A program made the translations under genes and the position numbers. From JABMOW01 sp964409335 (GTDB taxonomy: Bacteria > Fidelibacterota > Marinisomatia > SCGC-AAA003-L08 > JACNLC01): a DNA stretch of 30,923 bases. The stretch covers positions 1 to 30,923 of the forward strand of contig CAYPCW010000034.1 in assembly GCA_964409335.1 (NCBI GenBank). Reading direction: 5' to 3'. The notes beneath the pieces are model-generated. The model made no database searches. It saw nothing but the letters and a program-made list of their open reading frames with translations, and was not told the DNA's origin. This document shows positions 14,314 to 22,933 of this stretch, in pieces; position 1 is the stretch's first letter, and each line of letters opens with the position of its first letter.

Positions 14314-16173
14314 ATGTATAAAAATATATCCATTGTCTGTCTTGTCCTCATCAGCGCCTTGTTTGCTCAGGATGAACCGGCCGGGTGTTCGAGATTAAAA
14401 TCCTATCGTAATTTATTTTTTAATCATCAACCTCCGACACGAAACCAGCAGGACTACGATGTAAAATACTATGACATTGATCTGGATATTTATGAAACGA
14501 CTGAAACGATCACCGGCACTGTAGGAGTATTAGCGGAATCGCTTACAGATAATCTTGATATGATAGAATTGGATTTCACCTTCGGGATGACCGTGAATTC
14601 CGTCACAGGCAGCGATGGCAGTCTTCTCAACTTCAGTTTTACCAATGATAACCTGCTGATAATTTATCCCGATCCCGCCCTAAACCCCGGTGAGTTAACC
14701 CAATTCGTGATTCAGTACCAGGGGTCGCCTGAAGCTACCGGGTTTGGCTCCTTTGGGTTTGATTATTACAACGAACAGCCCATGATCTGGACATTAAGTG
14801 AACCGTATGGCGCACGGGATTGGTGGCCCTGCAAAGATACCCCGACCGATAAGGCGGATTCTGTAGACATCTCCATTACGGTGGCTGATTTTTTAACCGT
14901 CGCATCAAACGGGTTGCTCGACAGCGTCGTATCAAATGATGGACGAACCACCTACCATTGGAAGGAGCGCTATCCCATCGCAACCTACCTAATATCCCTG
15001 GCGATTTATCCTTATACCCATTTTTCAGGTGAATTTACCTATCCGGGCGGAATCTCAATGCCCCTGGAATATTATGTTTTCCCAAACCATTATAATACCG
15101 TACAGCAAACCTATGCTATGACGCCGGATATGATCAGCGCCTATTCAGACCGGTTTGGACTCTACCCGTTTATTAATGAAAAATATGGACACGCTGAATT
15201 TGTCTGGGGAGGTGGTATGGAACATCAAACGCTCACCAGTATGGGCGGATGGAGCCAATATCTAATCTCCCATGAACTGGCGCATCAGTGGTGGGGAGAC
15301 ATGGTCACATGTTCGAATTTCCACCATATCTGGTTGAATGAGGGTTTTGCCACCTATGGTCAAGCCATGTGGTATGAAATGCGGGATAGTAGTATTGAAT
15401 CATTGCACAACGAAATGCAGGGAAAACGATACCTGGGTTCCGGAACGATTTATGTTACAGATACAACCTATGTGGGTTCTATTTTTAACTCGAGTCTCGT
15501 TTATAATAAAGCCTCCTGGGTGATGCATATGCTTCGCCACATTACGGGAGATTCTCTATTTTTTACGGGTCTTCAGCAATATGGCGATATGTACCGGTTC
15601 GAATCCGCCGTCACGGAGCAATTCAGAGACGTCATGCAGGATGTCAGCGGTCTTGATCTGACTGCTTTTTTCGAGCGATGGATTTATGGAGAATACTATC
15701 CTATCTATGAAAGTAATCCTGAATATTATACGTCTACGAATGGAACCTATTTTTTAAATATCACTCTTTCTCAAATCCAGACCAGTTCACTGTTTACAAT
15801 GCCGATAGACTTTCGCGTCGAAACCAGTACAGGACCGGTAGATGTTCAGGGGATCAATGATCAGTCACCACAGAATTATACATATATTTTAAATTCCATG
15901 CCTCAGACTGTGGTTATTGACCCGGATAGTTGGATTTTGAGGGAAACGATCAATCATAATATAACCTCTGCCGGCATGATGTTATCAGGAGATCTGAACC
16001 AGGATAACTCGCTGGATATCCTGGATGTGGTCGCGGCGGTAAATGTGGTCCTCAATGGGAGTCCGGATTTATTCCTGGTGTGGATCATGGATTTGAATGC
16101 AGACGGTACTGCCGACGTATTGGATATTGTTCAGATGGTGTCAGCCATTGTAGATGTGTCTACGCAGGAATAA
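14314..16173 (+). CDS. Secreted M1-family metallopeptidase (aminopeptidase) with C-terminal dockerin-like domain
   Basis: ATG 14314 is chosen over the longer frame from 14236 because it has a strong AAAGGAG ribosome site and starts a clean signal peptide (MYKNISIVCLVLISALFAQ), giving 619 residues. The catalytic core shows GGMEHQTLTS (near 300, the family's GxMEN motif with His in place of Asn), HELAHQWWGDM at 320-330 with zinc ligands H320 and H324, catalytic E321 and third ligand E343 (WLNEGFATY), and Y397 as the proton-donor tyrosine. Residues 558-613 hold two calcium-loop segments (GDLNQDNSLDILD and MDLNADGTADVLD), a dockerin-type pair. It likely trims peptides outside the cell or in the periplasm. 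Its end overlaps the opposing yjbQ gene by 14 bp. Confidence 0.9.
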   Translation: MYKNISIVCLVLISALFAQDEPAGCSRLKSYRNLFFNHQPPTRNQQDYDVKYYDIDLDIYETTETITGTVGVLAESLTDNLDMIELDFTFGMTVNSVTGSDGSLLNFSFTNDNLLIIYPDPALNPGELTQFVIQYQGSPEATGFGSFGFDYYNEQPMIWTLSEPYGARDWWPCKDTPTDKADSVDISITVADFLTVASNGLLDSVVSNDGRTTYHWKERYPIATYLISLAIYPYTHFSGEFTYPGGISMPLEYYVFPNHYNTVQQTYAMTPDMISAYSDRFGLYPFINEKYGHAEFVWGGGMEHQTLTSMGGWSQYLISHELAHQWWGDMVTCSNFHHIWLNEGFATYGQAMWYEMRDSSIESLHNEMQGKRYLGSGTIYVTDTTYVGSIFNSSLVYNKASWVMHMLRHITGDSLFFTGLQQYGDMYRFESAVTEQFRDVMQDVSGLDLTAFFERWIYGEYYPIYESNPEYYTSTNGTYFLNITLSQIQTSSLFTMPIDFRVETSTGPVDVQGINDQSPQNYTYILNSMPQTVVIDPDSWILRETINHNITSAGMMLSGDLNQDNSLDILDVVAAVNVVLNGSPDLFLVWIMDLNADGTADVLDIVQMVSAIVDVSTQE

Positions 16174-16555
16174 ATTTCAGCCATAATTTTCTTTGACGTG
16201 GGCCATCAAAATCCGCTAAAAAAACCCCCTGCCAGATGCCAAGTTTTAAGACGCCGTTTTCGATGATCAACTGCTTGGATGATCCAACCAGTGATGTTTT
16301 GATGTGAGCGTCTGAATTTCCTTCTGCATGGGTAAATCCCAAATGTACCGGGACCAATTCTCCCAGCATTTTTATCATATCTGCAACCACCGTCGGATCT
16401 TCATTTTCGGTGATGGTAATCCCGGCCGAAGTATGAGGAATGAATACAGTCAGAACGCCATCCGTCCACCCTTGTTTACCAATCCGCTGTTCTAGTGCAG
16501 ATGTGATATCCACGAAATCGATGCGACGGTTAGTTCTGATGAATAAAGTTTCCAT
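16160..16555 (-). CDS. yjbQ: YjbQ / UPF0047 family protein
   Basis: 131 residues, full family length. The signature residues are visible: H41 in IPHTSAGITITENED, H76 and H84 in HAEGNSDAHIKTSLVGSS, and the C-terminal block LGIWQGVFLADFDGPRQRK. The fold is a small trimeric beta-sandwich. Members carry weak thiamine-phosphate-synthase activity in genetic tests, but the physiological role is unsettled. It lies 4 bp downstream of tnaA on the same strand and is probably co-transcribed with it. Confidence 0.93.
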   Translation of the reverse strand: METLFIRTNRRIDFVDITSALEQRIGKQGWTDGVLTVFIPHTSAGITITENEDPTVVADMIKMLGELVPVHLGFTHAEGNSDAHIKTSLVGSSKQLIIENGVLKLGIWQGVFLADFDGPRQRKLWLKFIPA

Positions 16556-16559
16556 AAAA

Positions 16560-17942
16560 TCAGGTATTCACGGGCTCAAAATGTGCGGTGAAGTGACGGA
16601 GGAAAGGAGCTTGGTAGGTCATCTTCATCCCCTTTATCTTCTCCTTTTTCCTGAATATTTTCTGTGCGACTTCGATCACATAATCAATCTGACTTTGAGT
16701 ATATGTCCGCCTGGGAATGGCGAGTCTTACCAGTTCCATTTGAGCCGATTCAATGTCTTTACCGGTCTTAAAATCATGCTTCCCGAACATAACACTACCA
16801 ATCTCAACGGTGCGAATACCCCCCTCCCGATAGAATGAACATGCCAGAGCCCAGCCGGGATACTGGCGCGGTGGGATATGATCCAGTAACTGTTTGGCAT
16901 CGATGTAAATCGCATGTCCGCCTGCCGGCACAACAATGGGAATTCCGATATCCAATAATTTTCTGCCCAGATAGGCGGTGGAGGAGATACGGTATTTCAG
17001 ATAATCTTCATCAATGGCTTCGGTTAAACCGATGGCAATCGCCTCCAGATCCCGACCGGCTAACCCACCGTATGTCGGAAATCCTTCGGTTAGGATCAGC
17101 AAATCCTTTTCCTTTTGGGCAAGATGAGGATCGTTGGTACATAAAAATCCACCTATATTCGATATACCATCTTTTTTTGCAGACATAGTGCAGCCATCCG
17201 CATACGAGAACATTTCTTTTACGATGGAAATAATAGATTTTTTGCGATAACCCTCTTCACGGATTTTGATAAAATAGGCGTTTTCGGCAAAGCGGCAGGC
17301 ATCCAGATAAAAGGGGATTTGATAGGATTTCGCAACTTCGGATACCCTCCGGAGATTTTCCATGGATACCGGCTGCCCGCCACCGGAATTATTGGTAATG
17401 GTCATCATGATCAGGGGAATGCGGGATATGCCTGTCGTTTCTATCGTTCTCACCAGCTTGTTAATATCCATGTTTCCTTTAAAGGGATGTTCAATTGAGG
17501 GTAGTTTTCCCTCATCGATCACCAGGTCCAAAGCTACGCCTTCCCGGTATTCAATATTTGCCCGGGTGGTATCAAAATGAGTGTTATTGGGGATCACATC
17601 TCCCCGATTCACCATCACTGAAAAGAGTATCCGCTCTGCCGCTCTGCCCTGGTGGGTGGGGATGACCTGCTCAAACCCCATTAGGTCCCGGATAGTCCTT
17701 TCAAATCGTTGAAAACTGGAACTACCCGCATAGGATTCATCTCCCCGCATGATCCCCGCCCACTGTTCACTACTCATCGCTCCCGTTCCGGAATCTGTTA
17801 ACAGATCAATAATTACATCTTTTGAATAGATTAAAAAGGGATTATAATGGGCAGCCTTCAGGAAGAATTCCCTGGAGTTGCGGGTGCTCATTCGAATGGG
17901 CTCAACGGATTTTATTTTAAAGGGTTCAATGATGGTTTTCAT
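16560..17942 (-). CDS. tnaA: Tryptophanase (beta-eliminating lyase)
   Basis: The frame extends to 18065, but ATG 17942 gives the family N terminus (MKTIIEPFKIKSVEPIRM) and 460 residues. The PLP lysine is K257 in MSAKKDG; THQGRAAE and NNSGGGQPVS complete the cofactor site. The overall sequence resembles tyrosine phenol-lyase in places (MSSEQWAG, MFSYADGCTM, YGGLAGRD), but the three positions that separate the enzymes are of tryptophanase type: D124 (FDTTR; Thr in phenol-lyase), I381 (VEIG; Arg in phenol-lyase) and the His of LRHFTA (Phe in phenol-lyase). It would cleave tryptophan to indole, pyruvate and ammonia. No TnaC-like leader peptide with a conserved Trp is seen. The ribosome site is weak. 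Confidence 0.88.
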   Translation of the reverse strand: MKTIIEPFKIKSVEPIRMSTRNSREFFLKAAHYNPFLIYSKDVIIDLLTDSGTGAMSSEQWAGIMRGDESYAGSSSFQRFERTIRDLMGFEQVIPTHQGRAAERILFSVMVNRGDVIPNNTHFDTTRANIEYREGVALDLVIDEGKLPSIEHPFKGNMDINKLVRTIETTGISRIPLIMMTITNNSGGGQPVSMENLRRVSEVAKSYQIPFYLDACRFAENAYFIKIREEGYRKKSIISIVKEMFSYADGCTMSAKKDGISNIGGFLCTNDPHLAQKEKDLLILTEGFPTYGGLAGRDLEAIAIGLTEAIDEDYLKYRISSTAYLGRKLLDIGIPIVVPAGGHAIYIDAKQLLDHIPPRQYPGWALACSFYREGGIRTVEIGSVMFGKHDFKTGKDIESAQMELVRLAIPRRTYTQSQIDYVIEVAQKIFRKKEKIKGMKMTYQAPFLRHFTAHFEPVNT

Positions 17943-18006
17943 AGAGTTTCGTTTCCAATACTTTTCAGATGTTGTGACCGAAAGGTCGTAGAGATTTGAA
18001 GAATGA

Positions 18007-18774
18007 TCAATGTGAATTCTGGTTTCGGAGACTGACCCCGATATAAAAGGACACGTAATCAGCATTTAATTTTCGGCTGATATCATTGAGGATCATATTC
18101 GTTTCATTATGGATTGATGCCTGAGGCCGGGTAATCCCCGGAATGACGGTATATTGAATCCCAAAATCAAGTCCAAATCCGGATTCAGTCATCACATTAG
18201 TCCCCATTTCCAGTATCCAGCCCAGATGAAATTCCGAGTCGATGACATCCGTATAACTATCGTCTTCATCATCGTCATCAAACCAGTGCCACAGCCCGTT
18301 ATCCCATTCCCAGGTAATCGTTTCAAAAAATACAAATAATCCACCTTTCGCACCAATATACGGGCGGATGGACCCTTTCCGTGTCGGGGACATCAATCTG
18401 GGACCCACCAGAAATCCCAGGCTTTGTTCTGAATTCTTCACCCGTACCGAGGGTCCCAAAACTCCATAATTACTCAGGTTTTCCCAATGTATGTCGTTTT
18501 TAAATCCCAGATATTGGAATTCCCCGTCATACCGAATAAACGGGAAGTCGGCATCCTTTAACGAAACCACACATCGTATGGAAAGACCCGAATCTACATA
18601 TTTTGTATATTGTGCCTGAGGCTGGTGAAATCCAATTCCCATTTCGAAATAAAACTGATTACTCTGAAAGATATTATTTGTGCCATGGATTGGAAAACCA
18701 GCGCTGAATATCGTTGATACGGTGATGATCACCCCGAAACTCCACCCAAGGATATTCGATTTTAATCGAACCAA
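18007..18774 (-). CDS. Outer-membrane beta-barrel protein
   Basis: The open frame starts at 18909 inside the aminotransferase gene, but the protein-like part begins at the TTG at 18774 (19 bases from the aminotransferase stop), giving MVRLKSNILGWSFGVIITVSTIFSAG, a good signal peptide, and 255 residues. The rest alternates short strands with Gly/aromatic patterns (YFEMGIGFHQPQAQY, RPYIGAKGGLFVFFETITWEW, GLDFGIQYTVIP) and ends in YVSFYIGVSLRNQNSH, typical of small 8-10-strand barrels. Residues 166-172 form an acidic run (DDDDEDD), probably a surface loop that may bind cations. The function is unknown. The TTG start and its GGATGG ribosome site are inferred. Confidence 0.7.
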   Translation of the reverse strand: MVRLKSNILGWSFGVIITVSTIFSAGFPIHGTNNIFQSNQFYFEMGIGFHQPQAQYTKYVDSGLSIRCVVSLKDADFPFIRYDGEFQYLGFKNDIHWENLSNYGVLGPSVRVKNSEQSLGFLVGPRLMSPTRKGSIRPYIGAKGGLFVFFETITWEWDNGLWHWFDDDDEDDSYTDVIDSEFHLGWILEMGTNVMTESGFGLDFGIQYTVIPGITRPQASIHNETNMILNDISRKLNADYVSFYIGVSLRNQNSH

Positions 18775-18790
18775 CGTCCATCCAGGGTCA

Positions 18791-19987
18791 TCAAAATGAT
18801 TCCCAGTAGTTTTTAAGTTTTGCGACACCCTCCCGGATCTGTTCGACACTGATACCGGAATACGCAAAACGGATAAATTTCTGCCGCTCACCCGGTTGGG
18901 GTTTACCAAAGTGTTCGCGTGTACAAAATGAAACTCCGGTCTGATAGAGTGTGTTCAGTCTGAATTCTTCGAGCGATTTTGAATTCATGCGGTGATAAAT
19001 ATCCGTGATATCCGGGAATAAATAGAACGTCGTATTGGGTTTGGCGACGATCATACCAGAGATGGCGCTGAGGTCCTCAATCACAGCATCCCGGCGAGAC
19101 CGCAGCGCAGCGAGAATTTGTCCCGCACCGGATTGATCCCCGGTGATGGCTTCAATACCGGCGTACTGGATGAAATGATTGGTACAGGATTCATCATTTA
19201 CATTCAGTTTTGAAATTGCATCTATCACAGGTTTGGGTCCGACGGCAGCCCCAAGTCGCCACCCTGTCATGGCATAGGTTTTGGAAAATGTATGAAGGAT
19301 TACCGTCCTGTCGATCATTCCGGGGAAAGATACAATACTTTTACTGTTTCCGGAATAACGGATATTAAAATATGCTTCGTCAGACAATACCCAAAGATCA
19401 TTTTTAATCGCGAGGTCTGCAAGCCAACTCATTTCTTCCTCATCAGATTCGGCGCCAATCGGATTCTGGAAATTATTGTAAATGAAAATCCGGGTATGGC
19501 TGTCCATTTGGGATTCCACTTTATCACGATCGATCTTAAATCCCTCATCGGTAGCGATATACCCATAAGGTAGTGTTTTACCCCCGAGGTAGTTGATTTG
19601 TGACTCATAAATCGGGTAACCCGGGTTCGGATATAGAACGCCATCTCCGGGATTCATGATCACATTAAGGAATTTACCAATTACCGGCTTTCCCCCCGGT
19701 TGGATGCAGATATTTTCCGCCAGATAGGATACACCGCGTGAACCTGCGATATGATCCGCAAGGATTTCACGAAGCTGCGGTATCCCCGCTGAGGGGTCAT
19801 ATCCGGTCTTACCGTCCAGCATAGCCTGATGTGCCGCTTCAATAATATTCAAAGGCGTCCGAATATCAATATCCCCCAAATGAAAAGGATAAATTTTATT
19901 CCCTTTAGCCCCAAAAGTGGCTGCATCGGCGGATACCGCAAATGCGGTTTCGGTACCGAGTCTGGATAATCGGTCACTTAATTTCAT
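18791..19987 (-). CDS. Class I/II (aspartate-type) aminotransferase
   Basis: 398 residues, fold-type I PLP enzyme. K236 in TFSKTYAMTGWRLG is the cofactor lysine, D203 and Y206 (LSDEAYF) hold the pyridine ring, the NNFQNPIGA loop replaces the usual NPTG, and R373 in FIRFAYSG binds the substrate carboxylate. The N-terminal block YPFHLGDIDIRTP is the substrate-gating segment. The substrate could be aspartate, alanine or an aromatic or branched amino acid; sequence alone does not decide. An AGAGGA ribosome site precedes the ATG. It lies 32 bp after the transketolase-like gene and just before the barrel protein. Confidence 0.9.
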   Translation of the reverse strand: MKLSDRLSRLGTETAFAVSADAATFGAKGNKIYPFHLGDIDIRTPLNIIEAAHQAMLDGKTGYDPSAGIPQLREILADHIAGSRGVSYLAENICIQPGGKPVIGKFLNVIMNPGDGVLYPNPGYPIYESQINYLGGKTLPYGYIATDEGFKIDRDKVESQMDSHTRIFIYNNFQNPIGAESDEEEMSWLADLAIKNDLWVLSDEAYFNIRYSGNSKSIVSFPGMIDRTVILHTFSKTYAMTGWRLGAAVGPKPVIDAISKLNVNDESCTNHFIQYAGIEAITGDQSGAGQILAALRSRRDAVIEDLSAISGMIVAKPNTTFYLFPDITDIYHRMNSKSLEEFRLNTLYQTGVSFCTREHFGKPQPGERQKFIRFAYSGISVEQIREGVAKLKNYWESF

Positions 19988-20019
19988 GATAATTCCTCTG
20001 TAATTTTCATCATTCCTGG

Positions 20020-22338
20020 TTATTGCCTTGGTATAGATGCTTTGATCCGGAATAGTCTGGTTTCCCGTTCATTCGCAAATTTTTGAATTGCCTCCCACTG
20101 CCAGTATGCAGACAAATGAGACTCATCGATCACTTCATCCAGGGTGCCGCCGCTTCTCCACCGATTATCCCAATCCGGCGATAGCGAATAAGGCTTGACG
20201 ATCGGATGTTTAATCCAGTTTTGCATGAGATCAATAGCGGTGTTCGTGATGATCATTGAGTCTGCCCACTCATCATCAGAAATCACCTGCTTTTGATACT
20301 CTGCGGATTGGATCGAAAAAAGATAATGAGAAAGCACGGCAACTATTTTCACATTAGGTCCTTCGGTTGTCAACCGGGGTAGCAGCGTCAATAATTCGTC
20401 AATCGCTTTCGTCCCCCGAACCAGAACAACCCCTGTTTTAGGCTGACCGGGATGGTAATCTTTGATCACATATGCCCCCTTCGCAGCTTCGAAATAGTGC
20501 GGGATCCCTAAGGCCATTCTATCCGGTATTTTCACCCCGGGGCGGGTGAGATGGAGTGCAATAATAGGGACATCCGTTTGGAATGCCGCCGCCAGCATGA
20601 CCGGTACTTCATTGTACTCGAAGGGATGGAGATTAATGATCTGCCCTTTGGGGAATAACTGTGTTACTCCGGGTGAAAATATTCCAAAGTGAGTCCGGCC
20701 ATCTTCGGCGGTTTCCGGACCGCTGTGCCCGGCGACCCAAATCGTCTTCCCCAGTTTGAATTGTGAATCCTGGGTCATCTGGCTGAACAGTCTGAATGCG
20801 CCATATTTCAAATAGGAAAATGATCCGTAGGTGCTGGAGGCTGAATAGAAACCATTGTATGAATCGTACACATCCGGACTCATATTCACCGATGAAATAC
20901 CTGCAGATATCCCCGCATTCCCAAATTCGGTAATCCCCTGGGGAAGCAGGCAACCTTTGGGATTCGTTTCCCGGTTGTACATCCCGAGGTCAGGCTGATC
21001 ATCCCACCCTGCGGCGAAACCGGCGATATTTGTCGACCCGGCTAAATCGGCAGAACAAACTAAAAATAGCGGACGGCTATACTTTTTCTGACAATAACTG
21101 TTGATCCAGGAACCAAAATTCCCAAACCCTGCCCGGTTAGGGGCGATCTCACCGGGTTTCTTGTACAGTTTTTCGGGGTAATTTTTAAAATCAAACAGAA
21201 CCGGATCATTCAGCGGATTTTTATCAAACACCGGGTCACCGGAGATGGATTCCGGAACATTGTCAGCCAACTCCAGAAGGCGGCCGGTAAGGTAATCCAG
21301 ATATCCTTCCTGATAATCAAAAAGGGACATCACCGTTTCCAATACATCCGCCATTTGGCTTTTGTTTTGGTGGTAATCTGTGGGTTCTGCATCCAAATGA
21401 GGGATTTTAATATCGTACTTTTCAGAAAACTCCCGTTTGGTACTCCAGAATTCGACTGAATTTTGCTTATGGGGTGCGCCATGACTGGGTGCATCAAATT
21501 TCCCGTATCCCCGTCCTTTTCTGGTTTTCATCCATAGCATCTTGGGTTGGTGAGGATCCTCGTTGGTAAATAACCGGTGATAGGCTTTCATGATCTCTTC
21601 CCAGTTTTCGCCCTGGTCTGTTCCGGCGGTCTTCCAACCATAGGGTTCAAACCAGTCTTTGGGCGTGCCATGGATCACCGAACTGAAAGGACGATTATCG
21701 ATCCCAAAATCATTCCAATCCAGCAGGGTAATAAAATTACCCAACCCCAGCCCGAAGGCAGAATTTTTAGTTTCGTGAATCACACCGGGAGTCAACCCGC
21801 CCTCGCCCTCTAGGGCAAACACTTTAATCTTGTCAAATCCTGCATACTTGAGCGCCATTGCCTCCCCTGCAGCAATAGGAAAACCGTGACCGCTGGGACC
21901 GGTGTTCGCCTTGAAGAATAGGGTTTTCCCTTCCATCTCCGCGTGGCCGGGCAATCCGCCCCGATGTCTCAAACTCAAAAGGTTCTCCCAATACAAGGTG
22001 TATTGATCTCCCTTCGGATTTACATATTTAAGATCACCGGTTTTCAGATATTTTTTCCGTAAGGCTTCATTAAAAACGGCGAGAGTGGCGTAAACCACAG
22101 GATTCGCATGTCCCGCACTTAGGATAAACCGGTCTCCAAACCGTTTACCCGGATTTCGGATATCCCACTTCATTACCCCGGATAACAATGTAGTAATCAT
22201 GATATGAACCTTTGATCTGGACCCGCCCGGGTGGCCGCTCTGGCTTAGATTCAGCATGATATCTATGCACTGGTCAATTTGATCCCTGAGAATGTCCCAA
22301 TACTTAAATTCCGGTTTCAACATTGATAGTGGTATCAT
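20020..22338 (-). CDS. Transketolase-like thiamine-diphosphate enzyme
   Basis: 772 residues, longer than classical transketolase (about 660) and shorter than homodimeric pyruvate dehydrogenase E1 (about 890). N-terminal TPP half: SGHPGGSRSKVH near 34-45, SAGHANPVVYATL near 74, and the diphosphate/Mg motif from G178-E179-G180 to D207-N209. The metal aspartate of the usual GDG is Glu here. The pyrimidine half has the catalytic glutamate E471 in GITEFGNAGISAGIS, and a C-terminal transketolase domain follows. It should transfer two-carbon units between sugar phosphates or decarboxylate a 2-oxo acid; which of these cannot be settled from sequence. It is the first gene of the minus-strand block, with AGGA seven bases before the ATG. 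Confidence 0.85.
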   Translation of the reverse strand: MIPLSMLKPEFKYWDILRDQIDQCIDIMLNLSQSGHPGGSRSKVHIMITTLLSGVMKWDIRNPGKRFGDRFILSAGHANPVVYATLAVFNEALRKKYLKTGDLKYVNPKGDQYTLYWENLLSLRHRGGLPGHAEMEGKTLFFKANTGPSGHGFPIAAGEAMALKYAGFDKIKVFALEGEGGLTPGVIHETKNSAFGLGLGNFITLLDWNDFGIDNRPFSSVIHGTPKDWFEPYGWKTAGTDQGENWEEIMKAYHRLFTNEDPHQPKMLWMKTRKGRGYGKFDAPSHGAPHKQNSVEFWSTKREFSEKYDIKIPHLDAEPTDYHQNKSQMADVLETVMSLFDYQEGYLDYLTGRLLELADNVPESISGDPVFDKNPLNDPVLFDFKNYPEKLYKKPGEIAPNRAGFGNFGSWINSYCQKKYSRPLFLVCSADLAGSTNIAGFAAGWDDQPDLGMYNRETNPKGCLLPQGITEFGNAGISAGISSVNMSPDVYDSYNGFYSASSTYGSFSYLKYGAFRLFSQMTQDSQFKLGKTIWVAGHSGPETAEDGRTHFGIFSPGVTQLFPKGQIINLHPFEYNEVPVMLAAAFQTDVPIIALHLTRPGVKIPDRMALGIPHYFEAAKGAYVIKDYHPGQPKTGVVLVRGTKAIDELLTLLPRLTTEGPNVKIVAVLSHYLFSIQSAEYQKQVISDDEWADSMIITNTAIDLMQNWIKHPIVKPYSLSPDWDNRWRSGGTLDEVIDESHLSAYWQWEAIQKFANERETRLFRIKASIPRQ

Positions 22339-22480
22339 AAAAATTCCTGTGGATTTTGTATAAATATGAATTTGTTTTCGACGACGAAATTAGGGGTTTT
22401 CAACCCTCATTTAGAACAGAATTTGGATAAAAATGTCCGCGTTTATATTCTTATATATCCGGTAGGTGAAGGTCTAAAAA

Positions 22481-22912
22481 TCAGGTTTTTTGACAGAATT
22501 CGATGAGCAACCCCGGGGTAGATTTGGGATGAACGAAAGCGATTCGGTAACTTTCTGCACCGGTCCGGGGAGATTCATCAATCATGTGAATCCCGCATGA
22601 AATGAGATATCCGATGGCGTTTTCAATATGATCTACTTCCAGGGCGATATGATGGATCCCTTCTCCCCTTTTATCTATAAAAGAGGATATAGGTGATGTT
22701 TTAGATGCTGGCGTCAGTAGTTCAATTTTCCCGGTGGGCGAAGCAAATATTAGGGTATTTACCTGCTGATTCGTGATGGTTTCCGACCCGAGTGTTGTCA
22801 ATCCCGGAAGCAATTTAAAAAATTGTGTCAGCCGGTGTGCATCATTCAGTGCAATCGCCACATGTTCGATCCCCAGTACTGAAAATCCGGGATCCTTTTT
22901 TGCAGAAATCAT
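22481..22912 (-). CDS. mce: Methylmalonyl-CoA epimerase
   Basis: 143 residues with two glyoxalase-type beta-alpha-beta-beta-beta modules. Metal ligands are in IEHVAIALND (first module), GKIELLTP, GIHHIALEVDHI (second module) and the C-terminal LLIEFCQK. It interconverts the S and R forms of methylmalonyl-CoA between propionyl-CoA carboxylase and the B12 mutase. MeaB, the mutase chaperone, is at the other end of the same minus-strand cluster, but the mutase itself is not in the window. A GGAG ribosome site precedes the ATG. Confidence 0.93.
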   Translation of the reverse strand: MISAKKDPGFSVLGIEHVAIALNDAHRLTQFFKLLPGLTTLGSETITNQQVNTLIFASPTGKIELLTPASKTSPISSFIDKRGEGIHHIALEVDHIENAIGYLISCGIHMIDESPRTGAESYRIAFVHPKSTPGLLIEFCQKT

Positions 22913-22933
22913 GGTACGTTCTCCTCGAATATT

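Noticed and set aside
17943..18065. N-terminal extension of tryptophanase to 18065
   Set aside because: The extra 41 residues overlap the barrel-protein gene and do not match the family; the family N terminus begins at 17942.
18775..18909. N-terminal extension of the barrel protein to 18909
   Set aside because: These codons overlap the aminotransferase gene and precede the signal peptide, which starts at 18774.
22390..22410. GGGGTTTTCAACCC hairpin as a terminator between mce and the transketolase gene
   Set aside because: The stem is only 5 bp with a 3-4-base loop and no T-run in either direction.
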